The notes under the pieces: model-generated
What the model was told of the DNA's origin: nothing
What the model saw: only the letters and a program-made list of their open reading frames with translations
Databases searched by the model: none
Shown here: positions 45,731 through 54,068 of the stretch, one piece after another
Layout of the letters: each line of letters begins with the position of its first letter
How positions within the stretch are numbered: the stretch's first letter is position 1
Source of the DNA: Ruegeria sp. THAF33
Lineage (GTDB): Bacteria > Pseudomonadota > Alphaproteobacteria > Rhodobacterales > Rhodobacteraceae
Direction of reading: 5' to 3'
Length of the DNA stretch: 64,000 nt
Assembly: GCF_009363615.1 (NCBI RefSeq)
Contig: NZ_CP045384.1
Location: forward strand, 2,912,501-2,976,500
Position numbers and translations under genes: made by a program

Positions 45731-46658
45731 TAATCAGCCCCTTGTATGTAAGCCGTTTGTCGGCCATTTGCTCGATTGTCATGTTGATGAAGTTCATGGT
45801 GCCAACCTGCGAAGTGTTGTGACGGAACGAGAATTCGTTGACATAACGATGCAGATGCTTGGCACTCATGTAGTGATAGATGCCGTAGTGACCGCGCTTG
45901 AGTAGCGCCCAGAAGCTTTCTATTCCGTTGGTGTGGGCCATGTCACGGACGTACTCGCCTACTGAGTGATTGACGCGCTTGTGGGTGTAACCTTGTTGAT
46001 CAAGGCCTAGATAGCCCTTGTGGCTGTCTGTAACCACGGTTCCGCCTTTCGGGGCGTGCTGGCCCACAAAACCTTTCAGGGTTTCGCCTGTTGTGTTTTT
46101 GACGGGGGTAGCGCGTACCTCGCCATGCTGATCGCGAATACCAACAACGGCAGTCTTGCCAACGGTGCCGCGACCAGCATGCAATTTCTTGTTGGCGTGT
46201 TTGTTGCGCTCTTTGCCGCCCACATAGGTTTCATCTACTTGGGTCCGGTCGCCCATGTCGCCGCCACCCTGACCTTTCAGCCAAGTTTCGCGGATGCGCT
46301 GTGCAAGGAACCATGCTGATTTCTGTGTGATACCCAATTCGCGGGCCATCTGGGTGCTCGGAATGCCCTTGCGGGCGCTGGTAAGCATGTAGATAGCCAA
46401 AAGCCACTTCTGCAATGGAAGGCGGCTTTCAGCCAACACCGTGCCGGTACGGACGCTGAAATGCTTCCGACAGTCTTTGCAGCGGTAAGGCATGGGCTTG
46501 TGGTCTTTGCATTCGGTAACGTTGACCGACCCGCAGTGACCACATACCGGCTCGTCGCCCCAACGACGGGCTTCAAAGAACTTGCGCGCCGCTTCCTCAT
46601 CTGGGAACTTCTGAAAGAACTCGAAGGTAGAAAGTGTTTCGGGTTTTTGCTGCGGCAT
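45723..46658 (-). CDS. IS1595-family transposase
   Basis: 311 residues. An N-terminal zinc ribbon with cysteines 39, 42, 60 and 63 (CGHC, CKDC) is followed by a helix-turn-helix (STQMARELGITQKSAWFLAQRI) and a DDE-type ISXO2-like domain: D142 in QVDETYVGG, D211 in VVTDSHKGY, and N244/E247 in HTNGIESFW. The gene is intact and starts 64 bp from the right inverted repeat. Domain order and length match the IS1595 family, and the 8-bp duplication agrees. Confidence 0.95.
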   Translation of the reverse strand: MPQQKPETLSTFEFFQKFPDEEAARKFFEARRWGDEPVCGHCGSVNVTECKDHKPMPYRCKDCRKHFSVRTGTVLAESRLPLQKWLLAIYMLTSARKGIPSTQMARELGITQKSAWFLAQRIRETWLKGQGGGDMGDRTQVDETYVGGKERNKHANKKLHAGRGTVGKTAVVGIRDQHGEVRATPVKNTTGETLKGFVGQHAPKGGTVVTDSHKGYLGLDQQGYTHKRVNHSVGEYVRDMAHTNGIESFWALLKRGHYGIYHYMSAKHLHRYVNEFSFRHNTSQVGTMNFINMTIEQMADKRLTYKGLING

Positions 46659-46722
46659 CAGTCACTTCCTTGCTGTATGGAAGATAACTAGCCATTCTAG
46701 CCGAAAATTTCAAGGGGTAACT

Positions 46723-46746
46723 TGGCTAGTTAAGTATATAGACCCC
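46723..46746 (-). repeat. Right terminal inverted repeat, 24 bp
   Basis: Perfect complement of the left end. It is followed at once by the right AAAAAAAG duplication (46747-46754), whose G is the first base of a terminator stem. Confidence 0.95.
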
Positions 46747-46788
46747 AAAAAAAGCCATTCCAGACTGTCTGGAATGGCTTTCATTTTT
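46747..46788. terminator. Bidirectional terminator, originally of the lysine operon
   Basis: AAAAAAA, then GCCATTCCAGA-CTG-TCTGGAATGGC, then TTTCATTTTT: an 11-bp perfect stem with A- and T-tracts. Rejoining the sequence across the transposon places the A-tract directly after the saccharopine reductase stop, so this was the terminator of that operon and of the convergent DUF1127 gene. Confidence 0.9.
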
Positions 46789-46834
46789 GTACTTTACGCA
46801 TATTGTCCTCGTTCGGGTTTCCCTCACCCGGCCT

Positions 46835-47038
46835 TCAGATATACCGCTGGATGGTATCTTCGATATCACTGCGGTTGATGCCCAGCTCGGACAACTGATG
46901 ATCGGTCAAAGCATTCAGATGCTGGGCTGCGCGGACAATATCAGGGCTGATCGAACGGATCCGCATGGCACGATCGAACAGCAAAAGCGCGCTGGCGGCC
47001 GGAGCCGGTTGATTGGTCGGCGGTACGACGTCGAACAT
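46835..47038 (-). CDS. DUF1127 domain protein
   Basis: 67 residues from ATG 47038 (MFDVVPPTNQPAPA), preceded by GAGG. The C-terminal half (AAQHLNALTDHQLSELGINRSDIEDTI) is the DUF1127/YjiS-like motif. Arginine-rich DUF1127 proteins in alphaproteobacteria have been linked to RNA and phosphate/carbon control; this one is less basic. Terminated by the hairpin at 46747-46788. Confidence 0.75.
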   Translation of the reverse strand: MFDVVPPTNQPAPAASALLLFDRAMRIRSISPDIVRAAQHLNALTDHQLSELGINRSDIEDTIQRYI

Positions 47039-47097
47039 TCTGGTAACCTCACTGACAGGCTTTTGGGGATGGGTTTCAGTGCACGCTGAATACTTGA

Positions 47098-47325
47098 TCA
47101 CTGCCGGTATGGCTTGTTGTGATACACACTTTCATATGCGCGCCTTTTGATCTGATCCCGCTGGATGCCGATGTCGGCCAGTTGTACGTCATCAAGCTTT
47201 TCCAGATCCCGCACGGTTTTCGAAAAAATCCGGCGGCGGAAATGCTCGACCTTTGCTTCTGCATAGTTTGAAAACAGACCGTCAAGCAGGCCACCCCGGC
47301 CTTCGAATGTTTGTGTATGTGACAT
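47098..47325 (-). CDS. DUF1127 domain protein
   Basis: 75 residues with GGAGGAG upstream of ATG 47325. Contains the DUF1127 segment RRRIFSKTVRDLEKLDDVQLADIGIQRDQIKRRA, basic and helical. 59 bp upstream of the second DUF1127 gene, so they may be cotranscribed. Small proteins of this family are often strongly stress- or growth-phase controlled. Confidence 0.83.
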   Translation of the reverse strand: MSHTQTFEGRGGLLDGLFSNYAEAKVEHFRRRIFSKTVRDLEKLDDVQLADIGIQRDQIKRRAYESVYHNKPYRQ

Positions 47326-47563
47326 GTCTTTCTCCTCCTGAACTCAATGTCTTTGTCTTCCTGACATCAAATTTGGGAAGGCTGCCTTAACGTTGCCAAA
47401 CCGGTTCATTAAGGTTTGTTAAGACTGTATTGGAGGGAAAGTTTGGGCTGGACCGGCGCGTTGATTACAGTCTTCGATCCAGGCCCGCGACATGTCCTTT
47501 CAGTGGCGGATCAAGATAACGCGAATATCGATCCGTCGCAGAAACCGCCCCTTTGCAGGCAAG

Positions 47564-47881
47564 TCACATCAGATCGTTTTCGACGTCCTCGGCTGATATC
47601 CCCAGTGCATCCAGACCGTTCTCGAGGTGGTCTGACATGTGCGGAGTGCCGATCAGATAGTCAGCGCAGGGGGTCGAGGCCTCGGCCTTGGCAGTGGCAA
47701 TCGCTTCGGCCAGATCCTCGGGGAAAAAGCTTTCGCGGCCGATCCACATGATGGCAACCAGTTCGGCTTGCTCGTCTTCGCTCATACGTTCGATGAAGGC
47801 GCGCATTTCACCTTCTGCCCGGTTCAGCTCGCGCCCCATCATGGCAATCTGAGCGACTTTTCTTGCCGATATTTCCAACAT
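47564..47881 (-). CDS. DUF3775 domain protein
   Basis: 105 residues. Segments EDEQAELVAIMWIGRESFFPEDLAEAIATAKAEA and TPHMSDHLENGLDALGI match the DUF3775 family, conserved in alphaproteobacteria, without known function. Acidic and soluble. No shared promoter with neighbours is evident. Confidence 0.78.
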   Translation of the reverse strand: MLEISARKVAQIAMMGRELNRAEGEMRAFIERMSEDEQAELVAIMWIGRESFFPEDLAEAIATAKAEASTPCADYLIGTPHMSDHLENGLDALGISAEDVENDLM

Positions 47882-47966
47882 GCATCAGCTCCTCGTGTTC
47901 GCGGTTGTCGTGCCATCACAATCACCGAACACCAGCCGCGTCTTTGATCTTACGCAAACAACGGCC

Positions 47967-48740
47967 CTAATGCCGCGCACGCGAAATCGGCTGGTCCGGT
48001 ACCGGTTGCCTGCGAAACGGGCGAAAGGTGGCTTTTTTCAGCCACAGCCTGAACGCCTGCCAGACGATCAGTGCAAAGGTTCGCCGGGCGCCGAATGGCC
48101 GCCGCAGCAAGGACCACAGAATCACGCGGTTGGTCAGGGGTTGCCGCGGGCCGGTCAGCGTCGCGATCAGCCCGCCATCAGCGCGGCCGTAATCAATCCA
48201 GACACCGACCCGATCCGCGCGATAGTCGAAGCGGAACGTATAGCTGCCTTCGATTTTCTGAAACGGTGAAACATGCATCAGCTTGTCCGCCACCACCCTG
48301 TCAGTCGGTTCGATGACCGAGAAATCGGGTTTGTGACACAGGTAACTGTGACGGGTGCCATAAGTATTGGTGACCTCAGCCACCACGGCATAAAGGTGAT
48401 CGCTGTCGTCAAAACAGAACCAAAAACTGACGGGATTGAAAACGTGCCCCAAAACGCGCGGTTGCGTCAGCAACTTGAAACGCGCCGGTTGTTGCACCGA
48501 CATTTCATCAAATCGCGCGCGGAGCCATTGGGACCCTTCCCCGTGACCCGGCTCTCCCCCATGGTCGGCGGTGCGCCAGTTCGTGACATTCGCGCGATCA
48601 ACCGAAAACAGCAAAGGGGTGTCCAGCTCTTCTTCCGGGTCCAGCAGGATGTAATCGACCGAGTATCGGAATGCGTTTTCAATCGCACCCTTGCGCCCGT
48701 GATAGGTATGACCCGCGATATGGTCTATTTTCTGCGTCAT
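47967..48740 (-). CDS. DUF1365 domain protein
   Basis: 257 residues from ATG 48740 (MTQKIDHIAGHTYHGRKG); the upstream part of the frame lacks similarity. Blocks HGRKGAIENAFRYSVDYILLDPEE, RFKLLTQPRVLGHVFNPVSFWFCFD and VEVTNTYG-like KYLCHK are typical. In Rhodobacter relatives, DUF1365 genes belong to the RpoE singlet-oxygen regulon with cfaA and phrA. Here its divergent promoter (TGATCC-N18-TATC on the minus strand, 48809-48836) supports the same control. Confidence 0.85.
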   Translation of the reverse strand: MTQKIDHIAGHTYHGRKGAIENAFRYSVDYILLDPEEELDTPLLFSVDRANVTNWRTADHGGEPGHGEGSQWLRARFDEMSVQQPARFKLLTQPRVLGHVFNPVSFWFCFDDSDHLYAVVAEVTNTYGTRHSYLCHKPDFSVIEPTDRVVADKLMHVSPFQKIEGSYTFRFDYRADRVGVWIDYGRADGGLIATLTGPRQPLTNRVILWSLLRRPFGARRTFALIVWQAFRLWLKKATFRPFRRQPVPDQPISRARH

Positions 48741-48808
48741 CCGCTGCTTTCTGGCCTTCACGTAAATGCTTTGAACTACACTGATTTCCTTCAGATGCTG
48801 GTAATCCT

Positions 48809-48880
48809 GATACGGCAATTTGCACAATTTGGATCATAATGTCCCGATAAAGTGATCCGGCTTGGGGAACGCGCCGTAAT
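48809..48880. promoter_or_regulatory. Pair of divergent RpoE (ECF) promoters
   Basis: Plus strand: TGATCC at 48853-48858, 18 bases, TAAT at 48877-48880, pointing to rpoE. Minus strand: TGATCC (GGATCA at 48831-48836), 18 bases, TATC (48809-48812), pointing to the DUF1365 gene. Both match the Rhodobacter sphaeroides RpoE promoter form TGATCC-N18-TA. Agreement of spacing in both directions is strong support for joint singlet-oxygen control. Confidence 0.8.
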
Positions 48881-48886
48881 GAGGTT

Positions 48887-49543
48887 ATGTTTACCGAGAT
48901 CGATACCGTGACCTTGGACGAACCTGCGGCTGAACCGGCCGCCCTTCAGCCTCGGCGCGAAAAGAAACGCATCAAGGGTAGACGGGTGAACGGAAGTAAC
49001 GGCAGGCGCGAAACCAGAACCGAATGGGTGGATCACGTCAGGCGCATCCGCGACGCGCAGGATCAGGCGGCATTTGCCGAACTGTTCCAGCACTTCGCGC
49101 CACGAATCAAGGCGTTCCTGATGAAGTCAGGATCAGACGCCACGATGGCCGAGGAGTGTGCGCAGGAGGTGATGGCGACCTTGTGGCACAAAGCCCATCT
49201 GTTCGACCCGACGCGGGCAACAGTGGCTACTTGGGTATTCACGATTGCTCGGAACAAGCGCATTGACGTTCTGCGAAAGCAACGCCGCCCCGAACCCGAA
49301 GAATTGTGGTGGGGTCCCGAGGCCGAGCCTGAGCAGGACGATGTTATCGCGCTACAACAAGAAACCGCGCAGCTTCGCACCGCTTTGACAGCGTTGCCAG
49401 ACGCGCAGAGAGAGCTGATCGAAAAGGCGTATTTCGGTGATCTGAGTCATCGGGAAATTGCGTCTCAGACCGGGTTGCCCCTGGGAACGATCAAATCACG
49501 AATCAGGCTGGCGCTGGACCGCTTGCGTCATGCGATGAACTGA
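48887..49543 (+). CDS. rpoE: ECF sigma factor RpoE (singlet-oxygen response)
   Basis: Sigma-70 family ECF factor. Region 2 is at AAFAELFQHFAPRIKAFLMKSGSDATMAEECAQEVMATLW, region 4 at DAQRELIEKAYFGDLSHREIASQTGLPLGTIKSRIRLALDRL. The frame from ATG 48887 gives 218 residues, but the extra N terminus is low in similarity and the ATG sits at the expected transcription start; GTG at 48986 (VNGSNGRRETRTEW, AAGGGT upstream) gives 185 residues, nearer the family length. Directly followed by chrR, which it is released from by singlet oxygen. Confidence 0.92.
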   Translation: MFTEIDTVTLDEPAAEPAALQPRREKKRIKGRRVNGSNGRRETRTEWVDHVRRIRDAQDQAAFAELFQHFAPRIKAFLMKSGSDATMAEECAQEVMATLWHKAHLFDPTRATVATWVFTIARNKRIDVLRKQRRPEPEELWWGPEAEPEQDDVIALQQETAQLRTALTALPDAQRELIEKAYFGDLSHREIASQTGLPLGTIKSRIRLALDRLRHAMN

Positions 49544-49544
49544 G

Positions 49545-50204
49545 ATGAGTACGATGAGTAAATCGATCAAACATCACCTGACAGATGACCTGCTGATGGC
49601 ATATGCCGCAGGCAGTCTGCCCGAGGCATTCGACCTGATGGTCGCGACGCATCTGTCGCTGTGTGACCATTGCCGTGCGCGGGCGGAAAGTTACGACGCC
49701 GTGGGTGGGCATGTTCTGGAGGAACAGACTGAATCCATCGCCATGAGTGACAAATCTCTGGCCGCGACTATGGCATTGATCTCCAAAGGTGCGCCAGCAG
49801 CTAAACCGGCGCGTCCGAACTGTTCGGTATTGCCGGCCCCGTTGCAGGATTATGTCGGCGGTACGGTTTCAGATATCCGATGGAAACCGATCGGCATGGG
49901 TGTGAAACAGGCCATTCTTCCGACCACAAGCGAGGCCTCGGCCCGGTTGCTGTTCATTCCAGCCGGAACGGCGGTACCAGATCATAGCCACAACGGTATA
50001 GAATTGACGATGGTGCTCCAGGGCGCATTCTCGGACGAAGTGGATCGCTTCGCCCGTGGCGACGTCGAGATCGCGGACGAGGATTTGGAACACACGCCTG
50101 TGGCGGACATTTCGGAAGATTGCATTTGTCTGGCGGTTACGGATGCACCGTTGAAATTCACCAAGTTGATGCCACGCCTGTTCCAACCCTTCCTGCGCAT
50201 CTGA
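49545..50204 (+). CDS. chrR: Anti-sigma factor ChrR
   Basis: Zinc anti-sigma factor that holds RpoE until singlet oxygen is sensed. 219 residues. The N-terminal ZAS domain has H36, C40 and C43 (HxxxCxxC in ATHLSLCDHC) and an upstream histidine pair H10/H11. A C-terminal cupin-like domain contains PDHSHNGIELTMVLQG with the metal-binding H-x-H and E. It starts 1 base after the rpoE stop, so both are made together. The pair and the neighbouring DUF1365 gene match the known Rhodobacter regulon. Confidence 0.93.
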   Translation: MSTMSKSIKHHLTDDLLMAYAAGSLPEAFDLMVATHLSLCDHCRARAESYDAVGGHVLEEQTESIAMSDKSLAATMALISKGAPAAKPARPNCSVLPAPLQDYVGGTVSDIRWKPIGMGVKQAILPTTSEASARLLFIPAGTAVPDHSHNGIELTMVLQGAFSDEVDRFARGDVEIADEDLEHTPVADISEDCICLAVTDAPLKFTKLMPRLFQPFLRI

Positions 50205-50246
50205 ATTTGCCCGCGAGGGCCGTGTACGGCGTGTTTTGAAAGGAAG

Positions 50247-50654
50247 ATGATGTTCGCAAGACTTGCTGTGTGCGTGCTTCTCGTTGCAATCGCGCCCGTC
50301 GCATCGGCCCAAATGTCGGCCGAGGTTCAGTTTCAGCCCGGCAATTTTGGCACCATGGTCAGCGGAACCATCTCAGGAGATGAGTACTTCGACTATTCGC
50401 TGGGCGCCAAAGCCGGACAGGAGATGTTTGCCGATCTTCAGGTCAGCGACACCAATGGTAATGGTGTGATCTATTTCAACATCCTGCCGCCGGGCAGCGA
50501 CGGTGTGGCGATCTATAACGGATCGATTGACGGCAATACGGCTCGGATCACCCTGCCCGACGATGGAGACTATACGATCCGCGTCTATCTGATGGGCAAT
50601 GACAGGGATACCGGAAAAACCGTGGGGTACAACCTGGACCTGTCCATCCAGTAG
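50247..50654 (+). CDS. Secreted protein of the 'DNA breaking-rejoining' annotation family
   Basis: 135 residues: signal peptide 1-21 (cut after SAQ or ASA) and a beta-sandwich-like domain (GTMVSGTISGDEYFDYSLGAKAGQEM, IYFNILPPGSDGVAIYNGS, LPDDGDYTIRVYLMGND). The family's name comes from automatic annotation and no such activity is known; the fold is likely related to lysozyme-inhibitor domains. It follows chrR by 42 bp and might be cotranscribed, but a role in singlet-oxygen stress is not known. Confidence 0.7.
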   Translation: MMFARLAVCVLLVAIAPVASAQMSAEVQFQPGNFGTMVSGTISGDEYFDYSLGAKAGQEMFADLQVSDTNGNGVIYFNILPPGSDGVAIYNGSIDGNTARITLPDDGDYTIRVYLMGNDRDTGKTVGYNLDLSIQ

Positions 50655-50657
50655 ATT

Positions 50658-51887
50658 TCAACCTTCGTGCCGAGCAAGGGGCACAACGCCGTTTTCGGCC
50701 TTGGTCTCGATTTCTTCAAAGTCGAAATTGTCCAAACGCTGCGCACGTCGGCCAGCCTTTTCGGCGCTGATCTTGATTTCCGAGATATCCTTGGCCGCCT
50801 GCCCGAAATGACGGTCCAGGTTCGAGACGCGATCACCCAGGCGGTCCACATCCTTGTGCAGCAACCCCAACTCTTTGCGGATCGCTCCGGCCTGTTCGCG
50901 CATACGCGCGTCTTTCAGGATAGCCCGCATGGTATTCAACGTGGCCATGCACGTCGTCGGGGACACGATCCAGACCCGCGCGGCGAACCCTTCACGCACG
51001 ACGTCGGGCAGACGCGCGTGCAGCTCGGCGTAAATCGCCTCGGAAGGTACGAACATCAAGGCACCGTCCGCGGTTTCCCCGTCCAGGATGTACTTTTCGG
51101 AAATCGCCTTTATATGCACTTTCACCGCAGCGCCGAAGGCCCGCAGGCATCTCTCGACATCCGCCTTCGTCTGCGCAGCGGCCAGCGCCTCGAAATCCTC
51201 CAAAGGGAACTTTGCGTCGATCACGATCGGTCCCGGCGGGTTCGGCAAGTGAATCAGGCAATCCGCCCGCCTGCCATTCGACAAAGTGGCCTGCAACGAA
51301 TAACTGTCAGCGGGCAGCGCCTTGGACACGATATCGTTCAGCTGGATTTCACCGAACATCCCGCGCCTTTGCTTGTTTGACAGGATATCCTGCAAAGACA
51401 GCACATCGCCTGACAGTTTGGTGATATTGTCCTGCGCCTTGTCGATGGCGGCCAGACGTTCCTGCAATTGGGTCAGCGAGGTCGCCGTCTGTTTCGACGA
51501 GCCATGCAACGTCTCTTTCATCCGTTCCTGCATCTCGGCCAGCGCACGCGCCGATTTCATCGCATTATCCGCCAGCCGGTCATTCATCTGTTGCTGGACC
51601 GAAGCCAAACGCGCCTCGACCGTCTGAATCACCTGCATCTGCGCGTTGGCCTGAGTGTCCGAGACATGCTGAAGACCGCCGCGCAACTGTTCCTGCCCCT
51701 GGCCCAGTTGCTGAACATGCTGACCCAGATGCGCCATCTGCCGCGCCAAAGGTTCCGCCATCCGGGCCGAGCGGTTGGCCGCCCGCAACGACAGAAACAG
51801 CAGCAGCAGAATCAACGCCACCACGCCACCCCCGACCAGTAAGACAGGGTCATTCAATGCATATTGGGTGCCTGCAATCTCGATCAT
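50658..51887 (-). CDS. rmuC: DNA recombination protein RmuC
   Basis: 409 residues from ATG 51887 (GTG at 51890 is possible). N-terminal membrane helix (VLLVGGGVVALILLLLFLSLRA), a long coiled-coil of heptads (AQMQVIQTVEARLASVQQQMNDRLADNAMKSARALAEMQERMK), and the RmuC nuclease-like domain: RGMFGEIQLNDIV, CLIHLPNPPGPIVIDAKFPLEDFEAL (with PIVIDAKFP as a PD-(D/E)XK-type core), and GLLHKDVDRLGDRVSNL. Limits DNA inversions in E. coli. Convergent with the secreted protein gene, 3 bp apart. Confidence 0.95.
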   Translation of the reverse strand: MIEIAGTQYALNDPVLLVGGGVVALILLLLFLSLRAANRSARMAEPLARQMAHLGQHVQQLGQGQEQLRGGLQHVSDTQANAQMQVIQTVEARLASVQQQMNDRLADNAMKSARALAEMQERMKETLHGSSKQTATSLTQLQERLAAIDKAQDNITKLSGDVLSLQDILSNKQRRGMFGEIQLNDIVSKALPADSYSLQATLSNGRRADCLIHLPNPPGPIVIDAKFPLEDFEALAAAQTKADVERCLRAFGAAVKVHIKAISEKYILDGETADGALMFVPSEAIYAELHARLPDVVREGFAARVWIVSPTTCMATLNTMRAILKDARMREQAGAIRKELGLLHKDVDRLGDRVSNLDRHFGQAAKDISEIKISAEKAGRRAQRLDNFDFEEIETKAENGVVPLARHEG

Positions 51888-51939
51888 CACAACTCGCGTG
51901 TTCTTGTTTTATTCTTCATAGCCCCGCCGGGCCGCAGGA

Positions 51940-53805
51940 TCAACTGCGCCCGAACAGGCGTTCGATGTCGCTGAGTTTCAGTTCCACATAGGTGGGCCGC
52001 CCATGGTTGCACTGGCCGGAATGCGGTGTCGCCTCCATCTCGCGCAGCAGGGCATTCATCTCTTCGGCGCGCATCCGACGACCGGATCGGATCGACCCAT
52101 GGCAGGCCACCCGGCTGAGGATCGCCTCGATCCTTGCCTGCACCATCTGGCTTTCACCCTGATCGGCAAGTTCATCCAGGATGTCGAGGATCATCGCGCG
52201 TGCATCGACTTCACCCAGAATGGCGGGGGTTTCGCGTACGGCAATGGCGCTTCCGCCGAAGGGCTCGATGGTCAGGCCAAGGCGCGTCAAGTCATCTGCG
52301 ACGGCCATCAGGCGGGCGCAATCCCCGTCGGACAATTCCACGATTTCCGGAATCAGCAGGGCCTGCGCCGCGACGCCATTCTCGGCCATCTGCGTTTTCA
52401 GCTTCTCATAAACCAGCCGTTCATGTGCAGCATGTTGATCTACGATCACCATGCCATCGGCGGTCTGGGCAATGATGTAATTCTCGTGCACCTGTCCGCG
52501 GGCTGCACCAAGCGGCAGATCCTGCGCCTGAGGCTGCTCCTGCACCTCGGCGACCTGCGCAACCGGGGTCGGCTCGACAATGCTGCCGCTGTAGTCGTTG
52601 GCCAGCTCGGCAAAACCCGGAGCCTGCGCGCGATACGCCGCCGTGCGCGCGGTAGGTGACGGGCGATCCATCTGGTAAACCCGCGCCGGAGCAGGCTGTG
52701 CGGGTTCCGGCCGCATCGCGCCCAGCGTCGCATTCGCCACGGTTGAGGATGCCCTGTGCCCGGCTTCCGCCAATGCATGGCGCAGACTGGACACGATCAG
52801 CCCCCGCGCGACACCGGGATCCCGGAACCGAACCTCGGATTTCGCGGGGTGGACGTTCACGTCAACCAGCGTGGGGTCGCAGTCGACGAACAACGCCGCA
52901 GCCGGGTGGCGGTCGCGGCTCAGGAAATCGAAATAGGCCGCCCGCAGCGCGCCGGTCAGCATCTTGTCGCGCACGGGGCGTCCATTGACGAAAAGATACT
53001 GTGCCACGGCAGCCCCCCGCGAGTAGGTTGGCAGGGCGGCATAGCCGTAAAGCCGGATGCCGTCACGCAAGGCATCAATCTGCAAAGCGTTTTCTGCGAA
53101 TTCGCGCCCGATCACGCGGGCCAGTCGGGCGTGGAGCGCATCAAACAGATCTCCGTTCTCGCGATCCGCACGGAAGGTCACGCGACCCTCGCCGCCGCCG
53201 GATACATCCCGCAGGGCGAATGTCACGGAAGGTTCGGCCATGGCCAGCCGTTTCACAATATCGGTGATCGCCTGCCCCTCGGCCCGATCCGTGCGCATGA
53301 ATTTCAGGCGGGCCGGTGTGGCGTAGAACAGATCGCGTAGTTCGACCACAGTCCCCGCGCGCAGGGCGGCGGGTTTGACCGCATCCATCTTGCCGCCCGC
53401 GACGTGCACCTGCGCCGCATCCGCGCCGGGAACACGGCTGGTTATGGTCAGACGCCCAACAGCACCCAAGGATGGCAGCGCCTCGCCCCGAAAGCCGAAA
53501 GTGTGGATGTTCAGCAGGTCCGAACCGTCAATCTTTGACGTGGCATGGCGGGACAGGGCCAGCGGCAGATCTTCCGCCGCGATACCGCAGCCATCATCCG
53601 TGACCCGGATCAGGGTCTTGCCGCCATCCGCGATATCGATGGCGATCCGCGTGGCCCCGGCATCGATTGCATTCTCGACCAGTTCCTTGACCGCCGAGGC
53701 CGGTCGTTCCACCACCTCACCAGCCGCGATGCGGTTGATTGCGGCATCGTCGAGCTGCCTAATTACGGGGCGTTTTTCGCCGATATTGGGGTTTGCCTGC
53801 GCCAT
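51940..53805 (-). CDS. mutL: DNA mismatch repair protein MutL
   Basis: 621 residues from ATG 53805 ([20 protein letters not shown]). The GHKL ATPase domain has [34 protein letters not shown] and GFRGEALPS. The C-terminal domain contains [12 protein letters not shown], the DQHA-x2-E-x4-E endonuclease motif, so it is the nicking type found in bacteria without MutH. Adjacent to rmuC on the same strand. Confidence 0.96.
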   Translation of the reverse strand: MAQANPNIGEKRPVIRQLDDAAINRIAAGEVVERPASAVKELVENAIDAGATRIAIDIADGGKTLIRVTDDGCGIAAEDLPLALSRHATSKIDGSDLLNIHTFGFRGEALPSLGAVGRLTITSRVPGADAAQVHVAGGKMDAVKPAALRAGTVVELRDLFYATPARLKFMRTDRAEGQAITDIVKRLAMAEPSVTFALRDVSGGGEGRVTFRADRENGDLFDALHARLARVIGREFAENALQIDALRDGIRLYGYAALPTYSRGAAVAQYLFVNGRPVRDKMLTGALRAAYFDFLSRDRHPAAALFVDCDPTLVDVNVHPAKSEVRFRDPGVARGLIVSSLRHALAEAGHRASSTVANATLGAMRPEPAQPAPARVYQMDRPSPTARTAAYRAQAPGFAELANDYSGSIVEPTPVAQVAEVQEQPQAQDLPLGAARGQVHENYIIAQTADGMVIVDQHAAHERLVYEKLKTQMAENGVAAQALLIPEIVELSDGDCARLMAVADDLTRLGLTIEPFGGSAIAVRETPAILGEVDARAMILDILDELADQGESQMVQARIEAILSRVACHGSIRSGRRMRAEEMNALLREMEATPHSGQCNHGRPTYVELKLSDIERLFGRS

Positions 53806-54068
53806 ACCCCTACACCTAGCATAGTCGCGCACGATTCTGCCACCGGTTTGAACCGCACATTCTAAAGGAGAGGGGGCGCCCGGGTATCCGCGAACAAGAA
53901 CTCATTCAGGATCACCCGGACGTGCCAAGTGAGTGGTGTGTTTCAGCTAATTTATGAGATCGCATGTATCACGCACCTGTCGGAAAATCTGCTTAAGATT
54001 CTCACGTTCAGTTTCTTGGCAGAGATTGGCCGATGACGTGTGGGCATGTGTGGCGGGAAAATGCCTGA
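53806..54068. other. 263-bp intergenic region between mutL and sitD
   Basis: Both genes are on the minus strand, so it holds the mutL promoter and the end of the sit operon. A palindrome TGCCTGATCAGGCA followed by TTTT on the minus strand lies at about 54060-54077, overlapping the sitD stop, and may be a weak terminator. No gene is seen. Confidence 0.45.

Larger units (their letters stand above)
43651..46746. mobile_element. IS1595-family transposon with passenger genes, 3,096 bp
   Basis: A complete element: perfect 24-bp terminal inverted repeats beginning GGGGTCTATATAC at 43651-43674 and 46723-46746, an 8-bp duplication on each side, and an intact transposase. It carries three passenger genes: RhuM-type (44630-45730), an orphan of 244-257 residues (43899-44633) and an orphan of 78 residues (43664-43900). 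Base composition is visibly less GC-rich than the surroundings. Some IS1595 members are known to carry passengers, so this is a recognised architecture with unusual cargo. Confidence 0.93.
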
